A stretch of 64,000 nucleotides of DNA from Sequoia sempervirens (lineage: Eukaryota > Streptophyta > Pinopsida > Cupressales > Cupressaceae), in contig VDFB02193867.1 in the NCBI GenBank assembly GCA_007258455.2, positions 566,521,742 to 566,585,741 of the forward strand, written 5' to 3'. Position numbers and translations under genes: made by a program. The notes beneath the pieces were generated by a model. That model made no database searches. It worked only from the letters and a program-made list of their open reading frames with translations, and had not been told where the DNA came from. Positions 22,543 to 34,099 of the stretch are shown piece by piece (position 1 is the stretch's first letter; the number at the start of each line of letters is the position of its first letter).

Positions 22543-24400
22543 GTGAGAGGATGAACTTGCTTCAAACTCAAACTAAAGTAGTCATGAACATCGAGAGGAG
22601 GGTTCAAATGCACTTATGTTAGCAAGATAGAATAACAAGGATCAAGAGGGATGATCACGCCCCCAAGATGAAGATCCCATGGAAAAATAAGCATAAGAAC
22701 AAAGGAACACACATGTGTTGAAAATAATTGGATGAATCTTCAATCATCTGTCCAACTAGTTGTGGATTAGATCTATGCTGAAAGAGAATATATACTCACT
22801 TTGGGGTGACAGAACTCATGATGGCCCATCAAGTGAGAAATCTCAAATGTACTCACTCTGGGGCCCAATAACTTTTGGTTATCTATGGGGTGAGAAATCC
22901 CAAAAGATAAGATACATACGCTAGTTGGTATGCACTCACAAACACAAAGGTGGCTATGGGGAAAAGTCATGCCGCTACGTGGGCTTCCCACTCAACCATA
23001 TTAAAGTTATACCTCCTAATAAATTTAACAAGATGCCACAAGGAAAATGTCATGAACAAAAAGGAAGATGCCACAAGCATGCAAGTTGTGTTATGCAAGG
23101 TGGTAAAAAGGTGCAAAATGTAAAAATGTAAAATCTAAAAGTGTGAAATGTAAAAGATCTCCAAAGGAATCTTGTTAAGTTCAGGCAAGGTCAGTCACTT
23201 AGGGAAAATTGTGTCTAATTTTTCCAAGAGAGGACCAATCAAAGAATAGTATATTCACAACTTAAGGGATGTAGTGCGTCACATAAAGCCATGAAGAGGA
23301 ATGTAATATGTTGAAATAGATCACACTTATGAAGGACATCACACCTAATGTCATCCACAAAGTGACAAACACATCATATAAACAACAAGGGTACACTAGG
23401 AACCAAGAATGCATATGAATTATGGTAATGTATGCCCCCCACTTTAAAAGAATTGCTACACATCGTTCTATGAGAAATTTCTGTAAAGTAGCAAAGGGAA
23501 GAAAATGCAAAAAGAAAATGAGACATGAGAGCCAACTTGGAAAGCCCTATGCCAAGTCATATGTTTCAAAGTTAGGTTGTATCATGTCAAGGAAAATGAA
23601 AAACAAAGAAAGGGAGCTTCCCCCCAAAAAAGAGCACACCAAACACATAAGGGATCTATGGATTTGGGGTTAGTATGTTCATTGCTGCAATGTTTTTATT
23701 AAAGAGCTTGGAACCATCATCATTCCCCAAAGCACATAGAACTGGAAGAATGACACAAAGAGAGCAAAAAGAAAAGGAAAAAAATAAAGTCCACTTTGGG
23801 TCAACAAGGAAGAGACATCATGGTATTGATGCTTTGCGTAATCCCCAAAAGGAAAACACAAGCAAAAATAAAAATGAAAAGGTGAAAGAAAATGAAGAAG
23901 TTTTTGGGTCAACATGAAGGAGACATTTCAGTCTCAATGCCTTGTGTCATCCCCAAAAGGAAAAACACAAGAAAAAGACAAAGTAAAAAGGAAAAGGGAC
24001 CGTTTGGGTCAAAATGGAAGAGACATAGGGCATCTCAATGCTTTGCATCATCCCCAAAAGGAAAACACAAAATGAAAAATGAAAAAGACAATGCATGACA
24101 AATAGAAGAATAGAGATACAAATAGAAGAAGTGTACAAAGAGAGGGAACATCAAATGCAAGCTACACATATAAAGGAAAATGAAAAGGAACAAGTAATTC
24201 CAATGTAAGTCAACCATTAACTAAGTTATTGGTTTCTCAATCTTAAATGGTTAATCGAAAAAGGAATAACATAGTTAAGAGACAACGATAAGTGCATGAC
24301 AAGGACAAGGCTAACAACTTCTTGCCCCCCACAAAGTGTAAAGGCAAGAATGAGCTAAGGTTGGTGATGTGAAAGGATCATGAAATAGTGAGAATTAGAA
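22543..24400 (-). other. Non-coding 3' interior of the palindrome-bearing element
   Basis: Low-coding AT-rich sequence. It contains tandem units of about 100-108 bp, with TTTGGGTCAA at 23795, 23903 and 24003, each followed about 55 bp later by ATCCCCAAAAGGAAAA. A local duplication near 22795-22905 has GTGAGAAATC and TACTCACT repeated. Reverse transcriptase and integrase are absent. Small frames here (such as 23679-23915 minus) overlap repeats and are not called. Confidence 0.6.
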
Positions 24401-25430
24401 TTCTTCAACTATGGCATGAAGAAAGGATTTTGTTTGTGTTAAGGGATGATGGGGAAACAATTGGTATTAGTAAAGTGATACTTATCCAGTATGTCCTTCA
24501 GTGTCTGACATTCTTCAATTCAATGTCCAAGAATACAATGATATTTGCAAAATGGTTTATTAGAATCTTTAGGATGAATAACCAAAATATTCATAGGTGG
24601 TAAGAGTATAAGACCTCTATTTAAAAGCAATTGAAGTCTCCTTTCACATTCAATTGAAGGAAGTGTAGGAAACTTGATTTTCTTCAATTTGTAAGGTCAT
24701 TTTTGTTTGCTAGATTCACCTATTTCATGAATGGAAGTAGAAAGAGGACCCGTGGGGATCCTAGAATCCTTTTCAATAAGAGGTAATGGTTGTTCACATG
24801 GAAGGAGAATGTTCAAGTCAGGAGGAGAATCAAAGATCTTTGTACCATCATCTCTAAGTCTCCAATATTCAAAAGGAGGTCTATCAAGATGAGGAGGATC
24901 TTGATATCCTAGTCCTATTGTGTTTTCTTTGATTGCTTTGTGTTCAAGGATTTGATGAATGTCATGTTCATGTGTTGTGTCATAGCCTTGTTTACTTAGA
25001 ATAGTAAATCCTTTGTCATATGTTTCTTCAAGATTTATAGGAGTGTCTATGACTTTGTAATCATAAAATGGTTGTGAGTATGTTGGTTGAGAGGAACTAG
25101 GTCCACTTGTCTAAGGAACCTTAGGTCCATGATTGATTGCAGGATGCAAGTATGCAAAGTGATCAGGAGGTGCAATAGTAGGAAGATCTTGTGATTTCAT
25201 GGATGGATAAAAGACTGCATTGGCTTCTAGGTTATCAAGGAAAACATTGTAGAAATTTTTCATACTATCACCATCTTCTCCAATGATGTCAACTTCACGA
25301 GGAGGACAATCATGATGAGTTGGAGGAGCATGTGGGAGTTCAAGGTCATTAGGGTCACAGCCAAAGGCACAATTGGACATGTCTACCAAATATTTTAATG
25401 AATTCTAGAACTTATTCAAAGAAAATTCCA
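24401..25430 (-). pseudogene. Decayed gag of the palindrome-bearing element
   Basis: On the minus strand an open stretch of 92 codons (25389-25111) begins with MVDMSNCAFGCDPNDLELPH and is followed by further coding-like sequence broken by stops. Near 24490-24560 it ends in a zinc-knuckle-like motif, CKYHCILGH-(stop)-IEEC. The spacing C-x2-H-x3-GH-x4-C is seen in Gag proteins of Tat/Ogre-type Ty3/gypsy elements. That lineage placement is inference from one motif. No intact protein can be made. Confidence 0.6.
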
Positions 25431-25873
25431 TGATGCAAGTAAACTAAAATGCAAGAAATTATTAAAAACAAAGATTCTGGAAATGAAAACAGAATGCAAG
25501 AACAGGAAACTGTAATGTAGGAAAATGCCAGAAAAACTACAGAAATGTTTAAAAAGTGCAGAGGGACTGATTCACCCTGGGTGGTGAATGAGTCCCAATA
25601 TGATGTTTTTTTATGTTTCTTAGCAATTTTAAGATGATTCTAATGATTTTTAGAATGCAATGAAGGATGCAGAATGCAATTTTTTAGTTTTTTCAATGAT
25701 TTACAATGCAAAAATGAAATCTAAACAAAGCTTTCACTAATGCAATATGAAAAGTCCTAGAATGCGAAGAAAAAAACAATTCTCTAATTGAATGTTAATG
25801 CAAATGTAATCTAGGATGCAAAATGCAATTGATTTCAGAAATGCAAAGTGTTAAAAAATCAAGTTCACCAAAA
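25431..25873 (-). other. 5' leader of the palindrome-bearing element with its own palindrome
   Basis: Untranslated leader between the right LTR and gag (minus orientation). It holds one further palindrome at 25563-25596 (GGGACTGATTCACC...GGTGAATGAGTCCC). The same leader is recognisable at 28455-28782 in the second family member, palindrome included. A primer-binding site candidate (minus strand TTTTGGTGAACTTGATT) abuts the LTR. Its tRNA was not identified. Confidence 0.6.
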
Positions 25874-28307
25874 TGAACCATCGATTTTTTTCTCTCTATG
25901 ACTTCTCTAGCTCTTATAGGGTTTTTCACCTAAAAGGAGAGAGGTAGGGCCAAAAATTCTATAGGGTTCATTAAAATTATGTTATGGGTATGTGCAGGAT
26001 GATGATGGGCTAAAAAGTGGCAATATGATGGGTATGTGGTTGATGACTTTTTTTTACCCAAAATTGATGAAACTAAAAGTGTTTTTAAAGGAAACTCTCA
26101 GCTTTCAAAAAATATAAATCATGCTTTGCTTTTAATTTAATAAGTAATTATTATTCATTTTCTATTCAAATTACGAATGAAGTCATGATTGATAGACTGA
26201 TTGAAAAACATTTATAGCTTGCAAGCGGTATCACATTTTTTGAATCCAAAACATGTGTCACATTCTATACTTCATATACTATAGGATTAAAAAAATAAAA
26301 ATAGAATTACATGAAGTTTTGACTAAGTTAAGGTGGTCAGACATACAAGTTTTTTATTTTTTTAAAAAAATTTAATACAAAATTCATAATTAATTATTTA
26401 CTTGGAAAAAATTACAAAAAAATATGCATCACATTGGGGCATGAGTCCTCTACTTATCTCTAAAATCATATAAAAAATTGTTATCATTTTATTGTGGTTA
26501 GGGTGGTCAGACAGACACCTACTTCTTATTTTTTCCTTGAAATTTAAGTACTATTGCATTGAAATTTAAAATTTTCACCAAATAGATTTCTTTTATTTTA
26601 AAACAAACCTAGTAGTTTAGAAACTACATTCAATTTTATATAGATTCTATTCTTACATATTTTTGAAATAATATAGATAACTTATTCAAATTTTTACGTC
26701 AAGTTTCCTAACTCTGATTTTTCTGATTTTTCTGATTTTTTTGCCACTTAAGGGCCTATTTTTTCCATGATGATCCTACACATACCCTTATATGTGATGT
26801 TATCTAAGCTAAATGAATTGAACTAAATGTAAGTGATTTAAATGAATGAATTTGAATGCAAAACTAAGATTTAAACTATGTTGTAAAACACATTGTGATA
26901 TGCAAACAAATGAACTAGAAGATGAAATAATGCAGAATAGAAAGAAATGAGATGAACCAGAGTGCACCTGGGAAAAATTTGATGAGTCTAGAATGTTATG
27001 AATGTTGTCTAAAGTTGATGAAAAATTCACAGTGGGACTCATTCATCCAGGGTAGCGAATTAGTCCTACTACTCGTGAAAAAGTATCAGAAACTAGTTTC
27101 TGACTATCATGATCCAGAATCTAACAAAATTCAGATTTTAGTCTTAAGGTGGGAATCATTCGCCACTAGTGGTGAATCTATCCTCTCCCAAAGTTATGAT
27201 AAATTAGGAGACAACTCTGCAACACAAGATCTTGAAATATCTGATTTTCAGGTTGCTGAAGTCAATTTTGTAGGAAATAGACAAAAAACCTTCTTCAAGC
27301 TTGAAATGAAGTTGATTTGACTTAAAGCACCTAGTTGACTTCTTGACCAATCTTCAACACCTAAATGCTTGTTAAATCTGCACACAAAAGGTCTACAAAC
27401 ACACATGCAAAAGGGGAAAATGGTTGAAGGTTAGCAAATAGAGGTTTTCCTTGGTCAAACCCCACTTTTGGTAATCAAACCCTTAATGAAATAATGTAAT
27501 ACAAGAAAATCATAAAATAATAGCATGAAATTGCTATCAACTTACCAAATCCTTGAAGATGCAAATCTAAAGTAATGTTAATGGATGCTCCAAAGTGCTT
27601 GATGGTTGCTTGATAGAATGTTGTAAGATGCTTGAATGCTTGGGTGAATAGGTAGATGAGTGAACTTGATGAATGGGGAGATTGTAGGAGATATAAAATG
27701 AGGTGAAAATCACTTATTTATACAATCTTGTGCCTTAGTTACTCATTCATACATCATCACAGGCCGACATCAAGTGATTTTAAATAAAAAACAAAAAGAA
27801 AATTTAAAAAAAATTGAATTTGGGGCCAAGGGGGACTCATTTGCCACCCATGGTGATTGGGTCCCACCTAGGACCTAAAAATGGGTGTTAGGAAATAACC
27901 TACATTTAATGTTGTTTGTTGGGCTTACATTCAAAAATAGACTTAATTACAACATATAAGGGCATAAACGAACCAAATAAAGCATAAGAAAGGGATAAAT
28001 AGTGAAGGTTTGCCTAGAAAAGTGTGAAAGCTAGTTACAAGACTTTACAACACTTCAAAATAGGACTTGATTAGTGAAGAAAAGGTGATTTTAAGGTGAG
28101 TTGTAATGAATGGGGTCTAGGAAAGTGTAGAAATGCTTTACAACACTTCACAACACCTTGACAAGATGTCATTATTTGAATTTTAGTACCTAAATATGCA
28201 TGTTCAAGCCATGTTACATCATAAAATCAAAGAAAAATAGATGAAACACCATGAAACAAGACCTAAAAGGCGATGAAAATGACAAGGGGCCATTTTTCTA
28301 TGGTACA
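25874..28307 (-). repeat. 5' LTR (right copy) of the palindrome-bearing element
   Basis: 2434 bp including the 802-bp TIR insertion at 25986-26787. It has the same ends and order of landmarks as the left LTR, with palindromes at 27034-27067, 27151-27184 and 27832-27866. Confidence 0.88.
25982..26791 (+). mobile_element. TIR element copy 3 (802 bp) with TTAT target duplication
   Basis: The element spans 25986-26787. It starts GGGTATGTGCAGGATGATG and ends CATGATGATCCTACACATACCC. TTAT flanks it at 25982-25985 and 26788-26791. The equivalent site in the left LTR is empty (ATTATGCTATACGTGATG, near 20251-20268). No coding frame inside. Same orientation as copy 1. Confidence 0.93.
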
Positions 28308-28354
28308 ATATGATCTTATTTCCTTTGACAGTATAGTCATAGGCTTTTCAATCT

Positions 28355-28454
28355 NNNNNNNNNNNNNNNNNNNNNNNNNNNNNNNNNNNNNNNNNNNNNN
28401 NNNNNNNNNNNNNNNNNNNNNNNNNNNNNNNNNNNNNNNNNNNNNNNNNNNNNN
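28355..28454. other. Assembly gap (100 N)
   Basis: Exactly 100 N, the usual placeholder for a gap of unknown length. It falls between two members of the same LTR family. The missing sequence probably includes the rest of the second member. Confidence 0.98.
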
Positions 28455-30593
28455 GGGTTGTTTCAGGGGTCAGCAGGGATTGATTCGCCTAGGGTGGCGA
28501 ATGAGTCCCAGTATGGGCTTTTTTCAGAATTTTTAGATTTTTTTGACTGATTTTGATGTGTTCTAAGTGCTATGATGCAGACCTAAATGAAAAATGTAGA
28601 ATTTCAGAAAATTTAAATGAATTTAAATACCAAAAATGCAACCTAAATACACTTTTTATGAATGCAAAGTTTTACACCTAGCATGCAAATAAATCATGCA
28701 AACCCTAATGCAAGCTAGATCTATGATGATGAAGGAATCCAAATAAGAAAAGAGAAGTATTCAAAAAGCAGGTACACCAAAATGTAACATAGATTTTTGG
28801 CTCCCACTTGCTTTCTAGCTCTCCTAGGGTTTTTCACCTAGAAGGAGAAAGATGGGCCAAATATGCTTATGTTACATTCAAAGTTAATGCAATATGGATA
28901 GAATAAGGATTCAATATTCCTAGATACAATTATTGAATGCAATAAACGAATGATATTGATGGAATAATGAATAGAAACTAAAGGAAAATGAATTGTTTGA
29001 TAACACATTGTGTATTACAAAATTACCTACAAATGAATAGGAAAATGAAACAGAAGTCAATCAGACTAAAAGTGTGCACCTAGAACTTTGATGAGGACTA
29101 GAAATTGATGCTAGAATGCTGATGATGTTTTTAGGCCTGGAGGGATTCATTCACCATTCTGGGCAAATGAGTCCCAATTCTGGTAAACTATGTCGAAACC
29201 TGTTTCTGACAAAAGGGTACTAAAAAATGTAGAGAACTCAAAATTGAACTAGAAATGGGACTCATTCGCCACCCATGGAGAATGAGTCCACTTTTGAATT
29301 TTTGAATATTCAAGAGTGGATTCCAAAGCTTTCGATCTACACTTTGATGCCCTACAGGTGTTTACTTCTGAAATTGTCGTATTCGGGTCTAAAAGTGACT
29401 TTTTGTTGATGTTTTGACTTGAATAATGAAGAGATGACTAGAATTACTTTACAACTTGATCTTCAATGATTTCCAAGCTTCCAAGAGACCTAAATCTACA
29501 AACACATAAGAAGAGAAGAAGAAATGTTGATTGTTAAGGCATGGGGGTTTGTCTTGATCAAACCTCGTTTAGGTAATTAAACCAAAATGATGAAATAAAT
29601 GAATAAGACATGCAACAATGGAGTAGGTTACCTTTCCATGATGATTTATCTTGAAATTCTACAACATAACATGTAGAATATTCCCTTGAATGCTTTAGAA
29701 AGCTAACTTGATGACTTCTAATGAAGAAACCCTAGTTTGCTTGACTTGAATGAGAAGATAGATGATGAATTAATGATGAGAGATATAAAAATTAGTTTTG
29801 TTATCTAAAATGAGGATAAAAAAAATTATTTATATATAATTGTTCCTTAGTACCTGATAATACCTCATCACAGGCAAACACATAGTGAAAATAAACTTTA
29901 AATTTTAGCTTTTCCCGCTCAAAGGTCAAAATGGGACCAAATAGGACTCATTCACCATACATTGTGAATGGTCCCACCTGGATAGGATTTATTTTCCATG
30001 CATGGTGAATGGGTCCCACAAGGGCCATTCCAATAGCTAAGAAGCTAGGAGATAAGGAAATAAGGTTTAAATTGTAACTTTGTTGGGTATTTGATCAATT
30101 TGAACTCCAAGATGGACAATATGGGTTAATAGTGGCCTATTGATGATGATGTAAATGTCAAATAAGGCTTGGGAAACATTAATCAATGTGAAAGTGTGAT
30201 TAAATACGCTTTACATCATTAAAATGAGGTCCACATAGCCTAGGAAGGCACAAGAACTGATGTGAATGTGCAAGACACATTACAATACCAGTTTAACATT
30301 AAATTTATCTTACAAGCCTTCTAAATTGATGTGATAATGTTATTAAATACATTTTATAATGTTGAATTAGGGGCAAGTAGTTTTATTAAGTCTAGAAAAG
30401 TGTGAAAGCATCTTACAAGACTTTACAACACGTTTACAAGATGTCAATAAACACATGTTATTTGATTTTCAAGGGTCTAAGACCTAGTGTGGACACATAA
30501 AATGCCTCACAACACTAGATTAAGACCTCATTAAGTTCATTTTATCGTGAATTAATCCCATGTCAAGCAAAGGGTCCATTTTTCTATGACACA
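28455..30593 (-). mobile_element. Second member of the palindrome-bearing LTR family (partial)
   Basis: 28783-30593 is a 1.8-kb LTR (TGTAACATAG... to ...CTATGACACA) without a TIR insertion. It carries palindromes at 29142-29176, 29258-29290, 29944-29976 and 29981-30018. 28455-28782 is its leader, with the palindrome at 28476-28509. The interior and other LTR are lost in the gap. It is clearly related to, but more diverged than, the pair at 20148-28307. Confidence 0.8.
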
Positions 30594-32335
30594 AAAATTG
30601 AGGAACTTGGTCAACTGTGGTGTTTCTTTCTTCGACTATCCACTCTCCCTTGAAGTCTCGTTCATATAATATTCTTTCTAGATCTATCAGTTGAAAAGAA
30701 AAATGAGATACCCATGTGTTTTAATTTCCAAAAAATCAATAGAAAAGCATAAACAAATCCATAGATTTCTTTATGGTCTTCTACAGAAGTACATGGCCGT
30801 GGCCATTAAAATATAGTAATGCTAGAAATGTCTGAAATGCATAGAAAAATCACCACATTTTCAAGCACAAGAAAATCTTACCATCAACACAAAGAGGTCC
30901 CAATTTCAAAATAAGTCTCCAAAAAATCCAGATCTCCAAACCCTAGGCAGAGTTACCTATGTCAAAACCCTCACAGAAACAAAGAGAAATGAAATGTGAA
31001 TGAGTTTTGGTTTTGTTTTGGGTGTTAGGGTTTTTTACCCTAATTTTGGCCAATTAAAGCCCAAAGCATTTTTTGATTTTATTTTAACATTTTATGTATT
31101 GAACTAATACCCCTCATATTAGGTATTATTCCTTGCATCTTTTCTACATTTTTGCAAAAGTCCAAACCAAAAGGTCTTTTACATTATTTCTCAAAACATG
31201 GTCGACCAAAGTGTTTGTATTTTTGTACCAAAGTTAAATGTAAAACATTTATTTAAGTGATGTATTTATAAATCACTTAGATAATGTTATCTTTATGCAA
31301 AAATGTAATGATCAATGCAAAATGGAGGCGTTAGTTTTCATGAATGATTCAAAAGGGGGGTAAGACTGAAAGTTATGAGGAGTGCCAAAGATATAGGGGA
31401 GTTGTAAAAACATTGGGAGAGAATATAGAAGATTGTTTTGATCATTTAGAAGCCTTTTGGAGCAACTCAAAGAAATTTTAGGGTGTTTTTATGGTTGGTC
31501 ATGGTCAAAGTTGACCTATTCAACTTTTTGGAGCTCTTTTGGTGGGGTGTTTGTTGCTATATTTTGGGCTTTTTGGAGGCATATGACCCAAGGAAGCTTC
31601 TAGTTCCTTCTTTGGTGCAACTGCTTGGTTGATGGATAGAGTCACTTGTGTGACTCATTTGTAGTCAGTTCTTACTTGTTATTTTCTGCTTTGTGACTTT
31701 TGTGAGTCCTTTGGAGAAAATACAGTGCTTTGTAACTCTTTTTGAGATGTATGATAGTGAATTCCTTGAAAATCAATGAAGTAAAGTATTTTTCCTTCTC
31801 AGTTTTTCCATTCTACAGTGTGCAAGTATTTGATTGATGAGATTACTTGTGAATTTTTTGTAATTCCTTGTAGTTTTTGTCTCAATATTAGCACCTTTTA
31901 CAAAAAGATATGTATGTTGTAGGTCATAAGTTGTATTAAAAATGCAAATGCTTCTAGTTGTGAAAAGTATCTTTCCCTCTAAGAGTTTGGCATCAAAATT
32001 CTTCTTATGAAACACTTATGCAAGAAGCATATGAAATTGAGTTGTGTGAGCTGAGCTTTGTAATTTGATTGGATTGTGTATGTAAGCTATTTATAGGTCA
32101 AGTTAATGTTTAGGTGCATCACCATAGGAGTAGTTTTCAGTTTATGTTATCTCTTCTCCCCTTTTCCTCTACAAGTTCAGTAGATTAGTTTTAAGTGAGT
32201 ACTGAAAGGAGTTCGGCCTTCTTTGAATGTTGATATCTATTTTTCAAAGCCCACACTTTGAGATATCTTCCAATGTTTCACTGAGTGTTTGAACATGGTT
32301 CAACAAAAGGGTGCACATTCAGGTGATAAGAATTT
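30594..32335 (+). repeat. 5' LTR of the split element
   Basis: 31197-32335 is near-identical to 49029-50164, and 30600-30822 matches 48811-49028. The left copy has about 370 bp (30823-31190) that the right copy lacks, including a GTGTTAGGGTTTTTTACCC stretch, so either an insertion here or a deletion there. A primer-site-like TGGCACGCTCAGGGACC (32336-32352) follows at once. Confidence 0.8.
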
Positions 32336-32352
32336 TGGCACGCTCAGGGACC
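32336..32352 (+). other. Candidate primer-binding site
   Basis: TGGCACGCTCAGGGACC starts exactly where similarity between the two LTRs stops. The initial TGG fits a tRNA 3' CCA end. The tRNA was not identified. Confidence 0.5.
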
Positions 32353-32553
32353 CAGATCTGATTTTTAGTCTCTTTTGTACTACACATTGTTGTTGTTTGG
32401 TGTGTACAACAATAGTTTCTACCTTTGGAGGAAAGTTTTCAACATAGCTGATGAGTCTGGAAGGATATCTACTAGTTTTAGCAGTTCAAGTTATGGTATG
32501 TTTCAAAGAAAATTTGATTTTTGCTCATTTTTTAGCTTTTTGAATGCTACATA

Positions 32554-34007
32554 ATGTCTTCCTTCCATGGAGACATGTTTTATAACCCTCCATTCTATGA
32601 GAATCTTGCATATGTTCCCTCTTATCAATCATATGCAAACAATTTCAATGCTGAATTTAGTCTAAGAAACTTACCAATAATAGATAATCAACATGTTCAA
32701 CATGCTTACCACTCACCCACCACTTCTCAAGTATCATGGCAGCGGGTATATGCCAAGAACCAGTCTCAAGAAGGCTATTTTGTTCCAAAACAACAGTCTT
32801 GTCCTCATTTGCAGCCCCAAAAACATGATGATATGGGGATTAGTAATATTGAAAGTATATTGCTAGATTTCCATAGGAAATTGGATGGAATCAATAGAGA
32901 ACAAGAGTATCAAATGCAACAACAGGAGGTTGGCATGCATTAGGGGGAGTTGGCCTACCAAGCATACATTCAAGAGTAGGAGATGGAGGTTCAAAGAAGA
33001 CGACATGAAGAACACCTTGCAAGAGAGATTTTTGTAAGGGAAGAAAGGATGAAGATAATACTTTCCTAGGTTCAGAAGGTGGAGAAACACCAACCCATCA
33101 CCTTTGAAAATTCATTTTATGAAGAGAAAGTTAAGCATGTTAAACTTCCTACCAAGAATGATAGCTTAGACCAAGCTAAGGAGAAAGCAAGGCTTTTGCT
33201 TGCTCGAACCCAGACGTTAGAATCTCAAGCAACGTCTCTTTCCATTCCTAGTTTCAAAGAAGCTCATACCTTGATGGATTTTCCTATAAAGGAAAGTTAT
33301 GAGTACAAAATTCCAAGTTTCAAACCTACTGAACTTTTTCACATTCCAAATGAGTATCCAAGAATTGAAATTCCAAGTTTCAAAATTTTTCATCCTAAGG
33401 AAGAGATAGCATGTATGCCCAATGAATCTATTGTTGCTCACAAATACTCTTTAGTGGAATCTCTGGATGTAGAAAAAAAAGCCTCTATTCAGGATGCACC
33501 TGTATATGAGGTCAAACTTTAGAAAAGTATAGACCTTCAAATTCAAAAGAAAGAATCAATAAACGATGTTGAGGAGACTAGTCATTTAGGATAGAAAATT
33601 TTAGAACCTAAGAAATATGAGGATCCCCAAGTCATTGCTTATATAGTTGATGAGTTTTCATAAACAAAGGTGGATAGTTAGGAAGATCAGATTCTAATCA
33701 CAGAACTTGTAAGTGTAAAACAATATATAGATGCAAAAGAACAAGATCTTTTCTTCCCTCGAGAGTGTTGTCCTAAGAAAAATAATAATCCTCTTATCAT
33801 TAAAATTATTAGGATTTGTTTTGGGATGACTTGGAGGTTTTCATTTCAAGGTTCGATAATAAACAGTCTTCTAGTGAAGAGCATCAAGTAAATATTAGTA
33901 CATCAAGTGAAATAGAGCCTGAACCTCAAAACCTTACTTATTTACTTGATGAGCTTCCTGGTTTTGTGGAAGAAAAAACCATGTGTTATATTGCATCTCA
34001 GGAATAA
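32554..34007 (+). pseudogene. Decayed ORF of the split element, N-terminal and middle parts
   Basis: A frame starts at ATG 32554 and gives 129 codons rich in Asn/Gln/Tyr (HGDMFYNPPFYENLAYVPSY near the start) ending in a Gln-rich stretch. After a stop, coding-like sequence continues through a charged helix region (REEHLAREIF-type). A 147-codon stretch follows (33079-33522) with two IPSFK motifs and a KEKARLLLARTQTLESQA helix. Then come broken pieces to 34007 (TYLLDELPGFVEEK). Composition and position fit a large Gag-like or unknown structural protein of a non-autonomous retroelement. I recognise no domain. Multiple stops and at least one frame change make it a pseudogene. Confidence 0.5.
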
Positions 34008-34099
34008 GATGATTCCAATCAACAAGATGAGATCAAAGAGATAGCTCATAAGTAAGAACCGTGTTGTCCCAACCAGCAGGTGGAGAAAAATGAACATGA

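Larger units (their letters stand above)
20143..28312 (-). mobile_element. LTR retrotransposon with long LTRs carrying palindromes (minus strand)
   Basis: Two direct LTRs (20148-22526 and 25874-28307), TG...CA ends, bracket a 3.35-kb interior. Flanks GTATG (20143-20147) and ATATG (28308-28312) form a near-perfect 5-bp target duplication. A purine tract on the minus strand next to the left LTR sets the orientation. The interior holds only Gag-like remains, so the element is non-autonomous. Each LTR has acquired its own TIR element at a different site. A relative lies at 28455-30593 and an older one at 13920-14510. Confidence 0.85.

Noticed and set aside
23679..24217. Overlapping minus-strand frames of 60-78 codons as membrane proteins
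   Set aside because: They are antisense to A-rich tandem units of about 100 bp. The Phe/Leu/Ser-rich composition follows from poly-T-rich codons.
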